Shown: piece by piece, positions 1 through 8,479 of the stretch
How the letters are laid out: the number at the start of each line of letters is the position of its first letter
Position numbering within the stretch: position 1 is the stretch's first letter
DNA from: Tritonibacter aquimaris
GTDB taxonomy: Bacteria > Pseudomonadota > Alphaproteobacteria > Rhodobacterales > Rhodobacteraceae
Direction: 5' to 3'
DNA: 64,000 nucleotides
NCBI RefSeq assembly: GCF_009617595.1
Contig: NZ_WIXK01000009.1
Location: forward strand, 52,628 to 116,627
Translations under genes and position numbers: made by a program
The notes under the pieces: model-generated
The model's database searches: none
Told to the model about the DNA's origin: nothing
Seen by the model: the letters and a program-made list of their open reading frames with translations, nothing else

Positions 1-199
1 CGGTTGTTATAGTGATTGACCAATGCGCCGATCTGGCGTTCCAGATCGGCGGGCAGGGCGTAGTTTTCCAGGAGAACCCGGTTCTTTATGGTCCGATGCC
101 ATCTTTCGATCTTGCCCTGGATTTTGGGGTGACGTGGCGCACCACGAACGCGATGCATGTCTTTGTCTTCAAGATATTCGCCGAGACCGACAGCCATTT
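1..199 (-). mobile_element. IS3-family transposase (OrfB) remnant, C-terminal integrase part
   Basis: Read on the minus strand, bases 199 to 1 encode a piece of a DDE integrase core: the stretch includes RGAPRHPKIQGKIERWHR and then NRVLLENYALPADLERQI, which is the region around the last catalytic glutamate of IS3-type OrfB proteins. The frame runs off the window edge, so the C-terminus is not visible. Upstream in the same frame there is a stop directly before an ATG near 199, and the first two catalytic aspartates are absent, so the copy is broken. A purine-rich stretch at 230-262 may be residual IS sequence. It marks the left border of the catabolic region as a site of past transposition. 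Confidence 0.8.
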
Positions 200-548
200 A
201 AGCCTGATCTTCCCCCATAGAAGTGGTCCTCCGCTCTGTTTGGGGAAACGGAGGAAACAAATGGCAAACGAGCGACCGAAGAGCACGTTCATCTTCGGTG
301 CAGGAAGTATCGAATTCCGCTCGCCATGCGAAGTGAAGACCTTCTTGACTTGGAAGGACGGTGTCTTCTTCACCGGCCGCCCAGTCCTAAACGGCATACT
401 TAATCACGTAGCTTGCAAAATCGCCGTGCTGGTCCGTTGAACTGATATAGGTTGTGCTTTGGGGCGAAGAGAGGACATCGGCTTAACTCCCGTGAATGGT
501 TCAACGAACTATCTGAAGGTTGGATTTGAAATAAGTTGAGAGGATCAG
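200..548. other. Gene-poor stretch beside the IS remnant
   Basis: No convincing gene. A forward reading frame through this interval starts in antisense to the transposase remnant and shows no recognisable domain. A GGAGG followed by an ATG near 261 resembles the start of an IS OrfA, but the downstream peptide is not transposase-like. Confidence 0.5.
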
Positions 549-760
549 TGACGCGGAGCCACCAGCTCGGACGGGTCCACCGAAAGCGCTTTTGCTATCT
601 TCTCGAGGATATCGACCGAGACTGCATACTTGGCGTTTTCGAGTTTGCCCATATAGCCCCGATTTACACCTGCGCGCAGGGCGTGCTCTGTGGGATTGGA
701 AAAAGGCGCTCTGAGAGGGCTGTTACGGGATAGATTCGCCTAATCCGTTGCACTCAGCGT
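549..760 (-). pseudogene. XRE/Cro-type helix-turn-helix regulator fragment
   Basis: The minus strand encodes GVNRGYMGKLENAKY followed by ILEKIAKALSVDPSEL and a stop at about 549. This is the second half of an HTH_3 (Cro/CI) domain: recognition helix, the LE-N turn, and the terminal helix with the typical IAKAL motif. The first helices upstream are not recognisable and no start codon or ribosome site is evident, so this is a truncated remnant. The domain call is seen directly; that it is non-functional is inferred from the missing N-terminal half. Confidence 0.55.
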
Positions 761-841
761 ATTTTCTGACCTTTGTCTTTTGACATTTCAGTATCATGAG
801 CAGGTGCTTGCTCTGCTGTTGCGGCTAATTACAATGACAAC

Positions 842-2662
842 TCATTCCAGTTTGACCAACATCTGATCAACAGCTGCAGCCTTGCCAGCGCATTCCTTGA
901 AAACCCTCGATTGACAAGTGGCGCAGATTGCGTCGTCGGCGTTGCGTACTGCAGCTGCAATTGCTTCGCCTTTGTGAGGAAACAGGTTCTGCTCGCCAAG
1001 CTCTTCGAGTACATGAAACCGGTCCAGAATCCGAATGACTTGCGGATTGGCAACAAGAATGAATGTGTCTTTGCCTTGTGCTCGGGACTTTCGGATTTCT
1101 TTCAGTAGAAAGGCCGCGCCGGATAGGTCAATCTTGCCGACACCAACCAGATTGATCAGACGGGTTCGGTGCTGACCGTTCAAGGGTTCCAGTCGTTGTA
1201 ACTCCGCATCCACATGCTCTACCGAGGCAAAAAACAGTGGCCCATCAAGCCGTGTGGCCACGATCTGCGGGCATTGGTCCAGTTCATAGGCATGTGCATT
1301 CATAAACACTCGTCTACCTTCAACAGTCGCTGGGGCGCCCACCGATACGATTGGATTAGAGCTGTTTCGCAGAAACACTGAGAACGAGACCAGAACACCT
1401 ACGAGGATGGCGAAATCTAGCTCAGTCAGAATACCGGTGGCAAAGGTGGCGCTCAGAATGAATGTTTCACTGCGGCTGTCACGAAAGATGTGGTGGATTT
1501 CGACGAAATCGATTAACCGCCAGGCTACGTATATTATTAGCGCCGCCATCGCGGGTACCGGAACGAGATGAACGAAGGGGGCCACTAAGAACAGTAGAAC
1601 AGCTAGAAAACCAGCTGCGAAGATGGCAGAGAGGGGTGTCTTAGCGCCGCTATCCGCGTTCAGCCCGGATCTGGTGAACGATCCAGACCCCGCATAGGAT
1701 TGAAAAAAAGAGCCGACCATGTTGCCCAAACCCTGGCCGATGATCTCTTGGTTCGAACTGTAGTCTTCACTCCGGCGCATGGCGAACCCTTTCCCGATGG
1801 AAATGGCTTCGAGCAATCCAACAAAGGCGAGGGCGGAGGCACTCGGCAGCAGGTCGCGCAAGACTCCCAGGTCCAATTGCGGTGCTTGAAACGAGGGCAG
1901 GACCGATGACAAGGGATCGAACATCGCTACACCTCGTTCCGGCGCGCCCACCAGAAAACCAACCACCGATCCAACCGCCAGAGCGATGATATAAGCGGGC
2001 AGGCGCTTGTTGAAACGCAGCGTGATCAACAGCGCCGCCAGTGTGGTCGCCGAGATGGTGACCGCCGTCCAGTTGGTGTGTTCGGCTTGTTGCCAAACCC
2101 GGTATAGCCGTTCCAGAACGCCGCCGCCGCGTTCGGTTTCAACCCCCAGGACGCCGCCAAGCTGCGAGGCTGCGATCAGCAAAGCGGCGGCGGCGGTGAA
2201 GCCGGTGAGAACGGAATGGGAGATGAAGGAAATCAACCCGCCCAGCCTCAGCAGTCCGGCCGCAAATTGCAGTGCGCCGACCATCAGGGTTAGTGTGATT
2301 GCCAGGCTGGTGAACAGGGCTGTACCTGGCGAGGCGACCTCGGAAAGTGTTGCGAAAAGCACTGCTGATATCGCTGTGGTTGGGCCGGACACCATGATCA
2401 TGGATGAGCCCCAGAACCCGGCGACGACGGTTACCACCATAGCGGTAAACAGGCCGTACTCCGGCGGCAGACCTGCGATGATGGCAAAGGCGACCCCTTG
2501 CGGCAGCACAATAGCCGCATTGGTTAATCCCGCTGCTGCATCGGCCCTGAGCGTTCCCTTTGTGATCTGCCCGAACCAAGGGCGGATCGGGGTCAGCTGG
2601 GAGCCGAGTTCCCTTAGTGCCTGCTTTGCTCCTGACTGCTTGCCCACTTTATGTGCCGCCAT
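842..2662 (-). CDS. SulP-family inorganic anion (sulfate) permease with STAS domain
   Basis: A 606-residue membrane protein with the SulP/SLC26 pattern: an N-terminal block with AAAGLTNAAIVLPQGVAFA and GLPPEYGLFTA, about a dozen hydrophobic segments, then a C-terminal cytosolic STAS domain in the last 170 residues. The tail carries a CxxC-x4-RVFxEC cysteine cluster. The start chosen is the ATG inside the end of the upstream sulfatase (14-bp overlap); an in-frame ATG 33 bases earlier is less likely. Co-transcription with a sulfatase suggests it handles sulfate, most simply by exporting or balancing sulfate released in the cytosol, although SulP proteins are usually importers. Family call is firm; direction and substrate are inferred. 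Confidence 0.9.
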   Translation of the reverse strand: MAAHKVGKQSGAKQALRELGSQLTPIRPWFGQITKGTLRADAAAGLTNAAIVLPQGVAFAIIAGLPPEYGLFTAMVVTVVAGFWGSSMIMVSGPTTAISAVLFATLSEVASPGTALFTSLAITLTLMVGALQFAAGLLRLGGLISFISHSVLTGFTAAAALLIAASQLGGVLGVETERGGGVLERLYRVWQQAEHTNWTAVTISATTLAALLITLRFNKRLPAYIIALAVGSVVGFLVGAPERGVAMFDPLSSVLPSFQAPQLDLGVLRDLLPSASALAFVGLLEAISIGKGFAMRRSEDYSSNQEIIGQGLGNMVGSFFQSYAGSGSFTRSGLNADSGAKTPLSAIFAAGFLAVLLFLVAPFVHLVPVPAMAALIIYVAWRLIDFVEIHHIFRDSRSETFILSATFATGILTELDFAILVGVLVSFSVFLRNSSNPIVSVGAPATVEGRRVFMNAHAYELDQCPQIVATRLDGPLFFASVEHVDAELQRLEPLNGQHRTRLINLVGVGKIDLSGAAFLLKEIRKSRAQGKDTFILVANPQVIRILDRFHVLEELGEQNLFPHKGEAIAAAVRNADDAICATCQSRVFKECAGKAAAVDQMLVKLE

Positions 2663-4262
2663 TTCTGACTTTCCAGTCCTCCAGTTCCTTCTCATCCCAG
2701 AACCCCAGATAGACGCCGTCTAGGGCTTCTTCCCGGCAGAGCTTTTCATCGATGGTCTGATCCGAGATCGTGATGCGGTTGTGCTGGCGTCTGGACCAGT
2801 CGAACAACATGTCCCGCATGCGCGAGATCTGGTCGGCATGATCCGGAGAGTCGCCGAGATCGGTCAGCTCCTGTGGGTCGGTGTCGAGATCGTAGAGCAT
2901 CGGGCGGTGCCCTTCGACACAGACCAATTTCCACCGTCCGTCGAATACCATTGTCAACATGCAGCTTTTTGCGTTGGGGCTGAGGTGACGTAGATGCGGG
3001 CGCGCGGAATAGTCGTACTCCGAAACCGCGAATTCGCGGATCTTGTGGTTGTGGCCATGCAGCGCGGGAAGCAGCGAGTACCCTTCGAGAATATGGTCGG
3101 GTACTTTTCCGCCCATGAAGTCCACGAAGGTCGGAACAAGGTCGATGGCTTCGGTAAGGCCGGTGTTGACCTGCCCGCGTGTACTATCTGCCGCCGAGCT
3201 CGGATCGACCACGATTAGCGGGACGCGTGCCGAGGCATCGTGGAACAGTTCTTTCTCGCCCAGCCAGTGATCGCCCAGATAGTCGCCATGATCCGATGTG
3301 AAAACGATCAGTGTTTCGTCCGCCTGACCGCTGTCCTCCAGGTATTTGACGATACGTCCGATCTGGTCGTCGATTTGGGTAATGAGGCCCATATAAGCCG
3401 GAATAACAGCCTCACGCACGTCGTCGCGGCAGAAGGCTTGGCTGTAGCGGTGGCTATAATAGCCTGCAAGCAGCGGGTGAGGGTCTTCCCTTTCTGCGTC
3501 GCTCCGATTGACAGGGATGATGTCGTCCTTGCCGTACATGTCATGATAGGGAGCGGGGACGACATAGGGCCAATGGGGTTTGATATAGGACAGATGCAAG
3601 CACCAGCTGTCCTCCTTTGCCTGCTCCATAAATTCGATCGCCCGAGTGGTGGTATACGGAGTCTCGGAGTCCTCTTCCGCTACCGCGGCCGGTTCGGAGG
3701 CGTGTTTCAACAGCCAACCCGACAGGATCTCACCATCGTCTCCACGCCCCGAATTGGCCCATTGGTGCCAGGGGTTGGGGCCGCCATAACCCAATTCCTT
3801 CAGGTGTTTGTTGTAATGTGAAGGCTGCTTCTTCGCTCCATCGGGAACAACACCGTCGTTGCGATCCCAAATTTCAAAACCGCATTCGGCCACCAGCGCA
3901 CCGATCCCTTTCGATGCATCAATACCAAGCCGCTTCATCCCCTCGGCATCCGCCGTCATATGAGTTTTGCCGCAAAGCACAGTGCGAACCCCCAACGGGC
4001 GCAGATGATCGCTGATCGTCATCTCACCGACGCGCAAAGGATGCTCGTTCCAGAGCGCCCCGTGCGAGCGGGTATAGCGCCCAGTATAGAAGCTCATGCG
4101 GCTTGGCCCGCAAATTGGGGATTGCACATAGGTCCGGTCAAATCGAACACCGCGCGCCGCCAGTGCATCAATGTTGGGGGTGCGGATGTGGGGGTGTCCT
4201 GTACAACCTAGGTAATCGTAACGAAGCTGGTCGCACATGATGAATAGGATTTTCTTGGGCAT
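2649..4262 (-). CDS. Type I (formylglycine) sulfatase, cytosolic
   Basis: A 537-residue alkaline-phosphatase superfamily hydrolase. Residue 11 is the metal aspartate of the start motif IMCDQLRYDY, and C51-G-P-S-R55 is the CxPSR signature whose cysteine is converted to formylglycine. Later blocks FTSDHGDYLGDHWLGEKEL supply further metal ligands. There is no signal peptide, so it should act in the cytoplasm on an imported sulfate ester. It could also be a phosphonate/phosphodiester hydrolase of the same fold, but the CxPSR core favours sulfatase. It lies 11 bp after the Usp gene and overlaps the sulP gene, so the three form an operon divergent from marR-tctCBA. Confidence 0.88.
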   Translation of the reverse strand: MPKKILFIMCDQLRYDYLGCTGHPHIRTPNIDALAARGVRFDRTYVQSPICGPSRMSFYTGRYTRSHGALWNEHPLRVGEMTISDHLRPLGVRTVLCGKTHMTADAEGMKRLGIDASKGIGALVAECGFEIWDRNDGVVPDGAKKQPSHYNKHLKELGYGGPNPWHQWANSGRGDDGEILSGWLLKHASEPAAVAEEDSETPYTTTRAIEFMEQAKEDSWCLHLSYIKPHWPYVVPAPYHDMYGKDDIIPVNRSDAEREDPHPLLAGYYSHRYSQAFCRDDVREAVIPAYMGLITQIDDQIGRIVKYLEDSGQADETLIVFTSDHGDYLGDHWLGEKELFHDASARVPLIVVDPSSAADSTRGQVNTGLTEAIDLVPTFVDFMGGKVPDHILEGYSLLPALHGHNHKIREFAVSEYDYSARPHLRHLSPNAKSCMLTMVFDGRWKLVCVEGHRPMLYDLDTDPQELTDLGDSPDHADQISRMRDMLFDWSRRQHNRITISDQTIDEKLCREEALDGVYLGFWDEKELEDWKVRNGGT

Positions 4263-4273
4263 AATGAACCTGT

Positions 4274-4732
4274 TTAGTGTGACATTAGGATCGCGACATT
4301 CAGTGTCTGTGCCAACTTATGCGTTACCCCACCCATCAGATCTTCGGACCAGAGTGAGTATACATAAGCGCCCATGACCAACGGCGCGGCATGCACTTCC
4401 TGGCAAAGTTGAAGCAAGCTTGCTGCTGTCGAAACGGCAGGTTGAACAATGCGGTGCTCTATATTAAGGCCATAGCGACCGAAAACCGCTTCCAAATTGT
4501 CCGCGCCAGTCGTCGCCCTTCCACGGGTTCGCGCTTCATCAATCGTAGCAAAAATCACCCGCTTGCTGCGCTTCAGGATTGGCATCGCGTCGAAGACAGC
4601 ACGTGCGGCGCGGCGCCCGCCGTCCAAAGCGACAACAGCGGTCCCTGCATTGGCATTGGCCATGTCAAATTTGCGCGCAGACCGAGAGCCTGGTCCACCG
4701 TTATACGCGACTAGAACGTTCCTGAAGGTCAT
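4274..4732 (-). CDS. Universal stress protein (UspA-like) with first domain mostly deleted
   Basis: A 152-residue protein. It starts MTFRNVLVAYNGG, like the first strand of a tandem Usp protein, but after about 25 residues it jumps to VVALDGGRRAARAVFDAM, which aligns with the second domain of the full-length homologue at 24525-25352. It then follows that domain to the end (LVMGAYVYSLWSEDLMGG, the nucleotide-loop region). About 120 residues of domain 1 are missing in frame. The start has a good ribosome site (GAGAGGAG, 6 bases upstream). First gene of the sulfatase-sulP operon. It may still fold as a single-domain Usp, so it is called as coding rather than dead. Confidence 0.75.
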   Translation of the reverse strand: MTFRNVLVAYNGGPGSRSARKFDMANANAGTAVVALDGGRRAARAVFDAMPILKRSKRVIFATIDEARTRGRATTGADNLEAVFGRYGLNIEHRIVQPAVSTAASLLQLCQEVHAAPLVMGAYVYSLWSEDLMGGVTHKLAQTLNVAILMSH

Positions 4733-4812
4733 TTTCACTCCTCTCTCAGTGGGAAACGCCCCAGAGGCACCTTTTCGCCGCTCGAAGCATTTCCATGACA
4801 TGTCATAGATAT

Positions 4813-4828
4813 GTATTGTATGCAAAAC
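4813..4828 (-). promoter_or_regulatory. Operator-like element 1 (GTTTTGCATACAATAC)
   Basis: On the minus strand this reads GTTTTGCATACAATAC, matching the element found at 12258, 16030 and 24487 (consensus GTTTTGCATAnAAAAC). It lies between the divergent usp-sulfatase-sulP and marR-tctCBA units, 37 bp before the marR start. Likely bound by an IclR or MarR regulator; which one is not shown by the sequence. Confidence 0.6.
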
Positions 4829-4864
4829 AAGGTTTGTTTAGTGAAGCGAAGGGAGGATTCGGCG

Positions 4865-5413
4865 ATGCTGTTGAACGGACGGCTAAAGGGCATGGAGCTT
4901 AGTCAAGTTCCGCATGGTGCCAGCGTTTTGGCAGTGGCGGTTTTCCGACTTTCCCGGTTCCTGAAATCCCAGGTCATGAGAACTGTTTCGGATGCAGGTG
5001 ACATTGGGTTGGTCTCCTGGCGTATCCTGATGGGCTTGTCGCTGGTTGATACCGCCACGCAGCGCGAATTGGTCGACTTCACGCGCATGGAACAGGCGCA
5101 GCTAAGTCGCGCTTTGAAAGATATGTGCGATCAGGGGCTAATAGATTCTAAACCATCCGAGACGGACCGGCGTGCCAGACTGTTCTTTCTAACCGAAGAA
5201 GGGCGCGCCACACATCAAACACTCTTGCCAGTGGTCACAAGAATAACCGATGCAATCGACGCAGCGCTATCGCCGGAGGAGCGTTTCCAGTTCCTCGAAA
5301 TGTGCTCCCGCATCGAGCGGGCCGCTAGCTCCGCGGTTACGGAGTTGCCAGATGCCGGTCAAATCAATCTCAACCCAGATTCTGAAAGCTCTCCCGAGGA
5401 GGTAAGAACATGA
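4865..5413 (+). CDS. MarR-family transcriptional regulator
   Basis: A 182-residue winged-helix regulator. The core FTRMEQAQLSRALKDM (recognition helix region) followed by LIDSKPSETDRRARLFFLT is the MarR wing with the conserved D-x-R-R pair. The C-terminal 40 residues are a polar tail beyond the usual length. The ATG at 4865 is preferred because GGGAGG lies 8 bases upstream; an earlier in-frame ATG at 4811 would place the coding region over the operator. It overlaps the tctC start by ATGA, so it is co-transcribed with the transporter it presumably controls. The ligand is probably the substrate of that transporter or a derived metabolite. Confidence 0.88.
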   Translation: MLLNGRLKGMELSQVPHGASVLAVAVFRLSRFLKSQVMRTVSDAGDIGLVSWRILMGLSLVDTATQRELVDFTRMEQAQLSRALKDMCDQGLIDSKPSETDRRARLFFLTEEGRATHQTLLPVVTRITDAIDAALSPEERFQFLEMCSRIERAASSAVTELPDAGQINLNPDSESSPEEVRT

Positions 5414-6357
5414 AGCTCAAATCGATACTTTCTGGTGTCATCGCTGGCGCCGTCATCGCAATTGCGGGCGCAGCGAATGCAGCCGACTGGAAGCCCAGTG
5501 GCACATTGAAGCTGCAGATCGGTTTCGGTGCAGGCGGTTCGACCGACACTATGGGCCGCGTGATTGCTAAAGTTATGAAAGAACAGACCGGTTGGAACAT
5601 CATCGCAGAAAACAAGACCGGCGGTGGTGGCGTTGCTCTGTTCACCGGCATCTCCAAGATGCCACCGCGTGGCAATGTCATTGGCATGGGCGTCAATATG
5701 CCAATCATGATCAACCTGGTGGCGCGTGGAGACAAACTGCCGTTCAATCTGGATAGCTTCGACTATCTGGGAACCGTGGCGCGCGCCCAGCTAGCGTTGA
5801 TCGCTCGCGCTGATGCGCCCTTCAACACGCTTCAGGAAATGGTCGACTATTCCAAGGCAAACGACGGTTTGCCGATTGGCTTTGGCGCCGGTCCGCAGAA
5901 GCTGTTGTTGGAAGTGGTCAACCGGGAAACTGATGCAGGGTTCCGTTTTGTCTCGACCAAAGGTGAGGCCGAGACGCAGAAGCTACTGCTGGGTGGTCAG
6001 GTGTTGGCCGGGTTTTCAGCGGGCACGCATTTAAAGTATCTGCAATCTGGTGATTTCAAAATGATCGCCAGCGCCAACGACGCGCGTCACAGCTATGCAC
6101 CCGATACCGAGACTTTCCGTGAGGCCGGTTTCGACGCCTATGTCGATCCGTTTTTCTACTTTGCGACGACAGCAGGCACCGATCCCGAGGCACTGGCCGC
6201 TCTGACCGAGGCCCTTGAGAATGCGATTGCCTCGGATGAGGTTGCCGAAGTCGCGCAGAATGCGGCAACCACAGACACGCTGAACCTCGGCCCGGACGGA
6301 ACCAAGCAAATGCTGGTTGATGGCGTCGAGAACGTCAAAGTCCTGTTCGCAAAGTAA
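5410..6357 (+). CDS. Tripartite tricarboxylate transporter substrate-binding protein (TctC family), copy 1
   Basis: A 315-residue periplasmic binding protein. Residues 1-25 are a Sec signal peptide ending ANA-AD. The mature protein shows the family pattern IGFGAGGSTDTMGR, ENKTGGGGVALF and LGPDGT near the C-terminus. It shares clear sequence with copy 2 (25375), roughly half of positions on inspection, and is much further from copy 3 (31664). It overlaps marR by 4 bp and precedes tctB and tctA. A 9-bp hairpin follows the stop codon, likely giving the binding protein more transcript than the membrane subunits. Ligand unknown; given the neighbouring sulfatase, an anionic organosulfate is one possibility (inference). 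Confidence 0.92.
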   Translation: MKLKSILSGVIAGAVIAIAGAANAADWKPSGTLKLQIGFGAGGSTDTMGRVIAKVMKEQTGWNIIAENKTGGGGVALFTGISKMPPRGNVIGMGVNMPIMINLVARGDKLPFNLDSFDYLGTVARAQLALIARADAPFNTLQEMVDYSKANDGLPIGFGAGPQKLLLEVVNRETDAGFRFVSTKGEAETQKLLLGGQVLAGFSAGTHLKYLQSGDFKMIASANDARHSYAPDTETFREAGFDAYVDPFFYFATTAGTDPEALAALTEALENAIASDEVAEVAQNAATTDTLNLGPDGTKQMLVDGVENVKVLFAK

Positions 6358-6363
6358 CAAAGG

Positions 6364-6392
6364 TGCGCCCGCCGAATTGAACCGCGGGCGCA
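6364..6392 (+). terminator. Intercistronic hairpin between tctC1 and tctB1
   Basis: TGCGCCCGC (6364-6372) pairs perfectly with GCGGGCGCA (6384-6392) around an 11-base loop. There is no U-tract, so it is more likely a processing or mRNA-stabilising stem than a full terminator. Copies 2 and 3 of the operon have unrelated hairpins at the same position. Confidence 0.7.
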
Positions 6393-6413
6393 TGAATTTC
6401 CAGGGAGGGTATC

Positions 6414-6842
6414 ATGCCACTATCTGCGGATCGTGTGACCGGTGGTTTCTTTTTGTTCTTTGGGCTCGCGCTCTACTTCGTTGTCATCCCGACCTATGTC
6501 GAGACTATTGAAGACAGCAGTTGGGTTCGGCCTGGGACAATCCCGAACGCCATTGCCGTCGTCCTGTCCGTCTGTGGCGCTCTGTTGATTTTGAAGCCCA
6601 CGGCGCATCGCGTGCAAGGACAGCGTGAATTCCTTTTTGCCGGTCTGTATTTCTTGTTGCTGGCCGCCGGATTGCTGCTGATGTCCTACGTCGGTTTTGT
6701 TTACGCCGCGCCCGTCATAGCGCTGGTGATCATGCTGATGATCGGCGAGCGCCGCCGGCTCTGGCTGGGTGTCGGTGTCGTCGCTTTACCCGCGGCTATT
6801 TGGCTCCTCGTTGTGCAGGTATTGGAGCGGGCTCTGCCCTGA
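6414..6842 (+). CDS. TctB-family small permease subunit, copy 1
   Basis: A 142-residue protein with four hydrophobic segments, the expected size and topology of the small membrane subunit of TTT transporters. It begins MPLSADRVTGGFFLFFGLAL, and the RPGTIPNAIAVVLSVCGALL block is characteristic of the family. A GGGAGG ribosome site lies just upstream. It sits between tctC and tctA in the standard order. Sequence conservation is weak in this family, so the assignment leans on context and topology. The subunit is thought to stabilise or cooperate with the large TctA channel in sodium- or proton-coupled uptake. Confidence 0.88.
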   Translation: MPLSADRVTGGFFLFFGLALYFVVIPTYVETIEDSSWVRPGTIPNAIAVVLSVCGALLILKPTAHRVQGQREFLFAGLYFLLLAAGLLLMSYVGFVYAAPVIALVIMLMIGERRRLWLGVGVVALPAAIWLLVVQVLERALP

Positions 6843-6852
6843 AGGAAGAAGA

Positions 6853-8373
6853 ATGGTTGACTTTGCTACAATCCTCGCCGGGTTCGGAGACGCCTTTACG
6901 CTCTGGAACCTTGCGTTCGTTCTGTTCGGTGTCGTTGTCGGGCAATTCGTCGGCGCTGTTCCTGGTATCGGTCCGGTCATGGCGATGGCAATTGCCATAC
7001 CTTTCACATTCGGGTTGGACCCGTTACCTGCAATCGCCTTTCTGGTTGGCGTGAACAAGGGCGGGCTGGTTGGCGGCGCAGTGCCTGCTGTATTGATGAA
7101 CACGCCCGGAACTCCGGACGCCGCGGCCACGGCGATGGACGGCTATCCGCTGGCGCGTGATGGCAAGCCACTCAAAGCCACCAAGATGGCGCTGTTCTCG
7201 TCCGTCACCGGTGACACGTTTAGCGACATCGTTCTGATCACCGTTTCAGCCCCCTTGGCTATTCTGGCGTTGCGGATGGGACCCGTCGAAATCTTCGCGC
7301 TGATGATCTTCGCCTTTGCCGTCCTTTCCGGTTTGATCGGCAATTCGTTGGTCAAGGGCGTGATTGCCGCTGCCCTTGGTCTGTTTTGCGCGATGATTGG
7401 CAGTGACCCTGAAAACTACACACCCCGTCTGCTGTTTGGTTATTGGGAGTTGTTCGACGGGCTACCATTGGCCTCGGTGGCAATTGGTATGCTGGCGATC
7501 TCCGAAATTCTCCGACGCCTATCGCAAATTCAGGGCGAGATGAAAGGCGCGATTGAAGTCAAAGACACTGGCAATCCTGATGACCGCCGTGTGACCTGGG
7601 CGGAATACTGGGCCTGTCGGTTTACCATGCTGCGTGGCGCGGTGATTGGCACAATACTGGGTGCGCTGCCGGGCATCGGGTCAACGGCGGCGGCCTTCAT
7701 GTCTTATGCCATGGCCAAAAGCACCTCGAAAGACCCGGGCAGTTTCGGCAAAGGCAATTTGCAGGGCATTGCGGCGGCGGAATCTGCCAACTCGGCGGTT
7801 GTCGGCTCGAACCTGATTCCGCTACTAACCCTGGGCATTCCGGGCAGCGTGGGTGCCGCGCTGATTATCAGTGCGTTCATGATCCACGGCATACAACCCG
7901 GCCCGCTCCTGTTTCAGGATCAGGGGCGCCTGATCTATGGGCTGTTCGGTGCGATGATCATGGCCAATTTCCTGAACCTCTGGGTCGGTCAGGCCGGATT
8001 GCGGTTCTGGGCCAAAGTGGTCTCGGCCCCGGAATCGATCATCTTCGCTTCCGCTTTGCTCTTGTGCATCGTCGGTGTTTCGATGGCGACAGGCGGTCTC
8101 TTCGGTGTTGCGGTCATGCTGATTTTTGCGGGCATCGGTTACCTGATGACCAGCTTCGGCTATTCTGTTGTAATCTTCATTATCGCCTTTTTCCTCGGCC
8201 CGAGGTTTGAGATTTCACTCTCCCAAAGCCTTGCACTGATGGATGGTGACTGGACGCGGGTGGTCAATTACCCGATTGCCCTGGTGTTGCTGGTGCTGGC
8301 GGTCGCGGCGGCGCTCTGGTTTCTGGCAAGCAATTCGGGCGACGAAAGCCAACCGGCAAGCGTTGAGGATTGA
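6853..8373 (+). CDS. TctA-family large permease subunit, copy 1
   Basis: A 506-residue polytopic membrane protein with the two TctA signature blocks: GQFVGAVPGIGPVMAMAIA with NKGGLVGGAVPAVLMNTPGT in the N-terminal half, and LGALPGIGSTAAAFMSYA plus AAAESANSAVVGSNLIPLLT in the C-terminal half. The start at 6853 follows a GAAGGAAGAAG ribosome site; an upstream in-frame ATG inside tctB is rejected. Forms the transport channel fed by TctC. Closely related to copy 2 at 26820. The operon appears to end here, before a decayed gene. Confidence 0.93.
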   Translation: MVDFATILAGFGDAFTLWNLAFVLFGVVVGQFVGAVPGIGPVMAMAIAIPFTFGLDPLPAIAFLVGVNKGGLVGGAVPAVLMNTPGTPDAAATAMDGYPLARDGKPLKATKMALFSSVTGDTFSDIVLITVSAPLAILALRMGPVEIFALMIFAFAVLSGLIGNSLVKGVIAAALGLFCAMIGSDPENYTPRLLFGYWELFDGLPLASVAIGMLAISEILRRLSQIQGEMKGAIEVKDTGNPDDRRVTWAEYWACRFTMLRGAVIGTILGALPGIGSTAAAFMSYAMAKSTSKDPGSFGKGNLQGIAAAESANSAVVGSNLIPLLTLGIPGSVGAALIISAFMIHGIQPGPLLFQDQGRLIYGLFGAMIMANFLNLWVGQAGLRFWAKVVSAPESIIFASALLLCIVGVSMATGGLFGVAVMLIFAGIGYLMTSFGYSVVIFIIAFFLGPRFEISLSQSLALMDGDWTRVVNYPIALVLLVLAVAAALWFLASNSGDESQPASVED

Positions 8374-8479
8374 GGCGGTGAGCCGATGGAGACAAGCGCC
8401 TCTTAGCAAATACCCCACCGTTGCCGACCTTTCCAATCGGGCGAAGAAGCGTATTCTATTTTTTGCCTGGTAGTATCTG

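Noticed and set aside
12..440. 142-codon plus-strand open frame at the window start
   Set aside because: Its first third is antisense to a clear IS3 integrase segment and the remainder has no domain.
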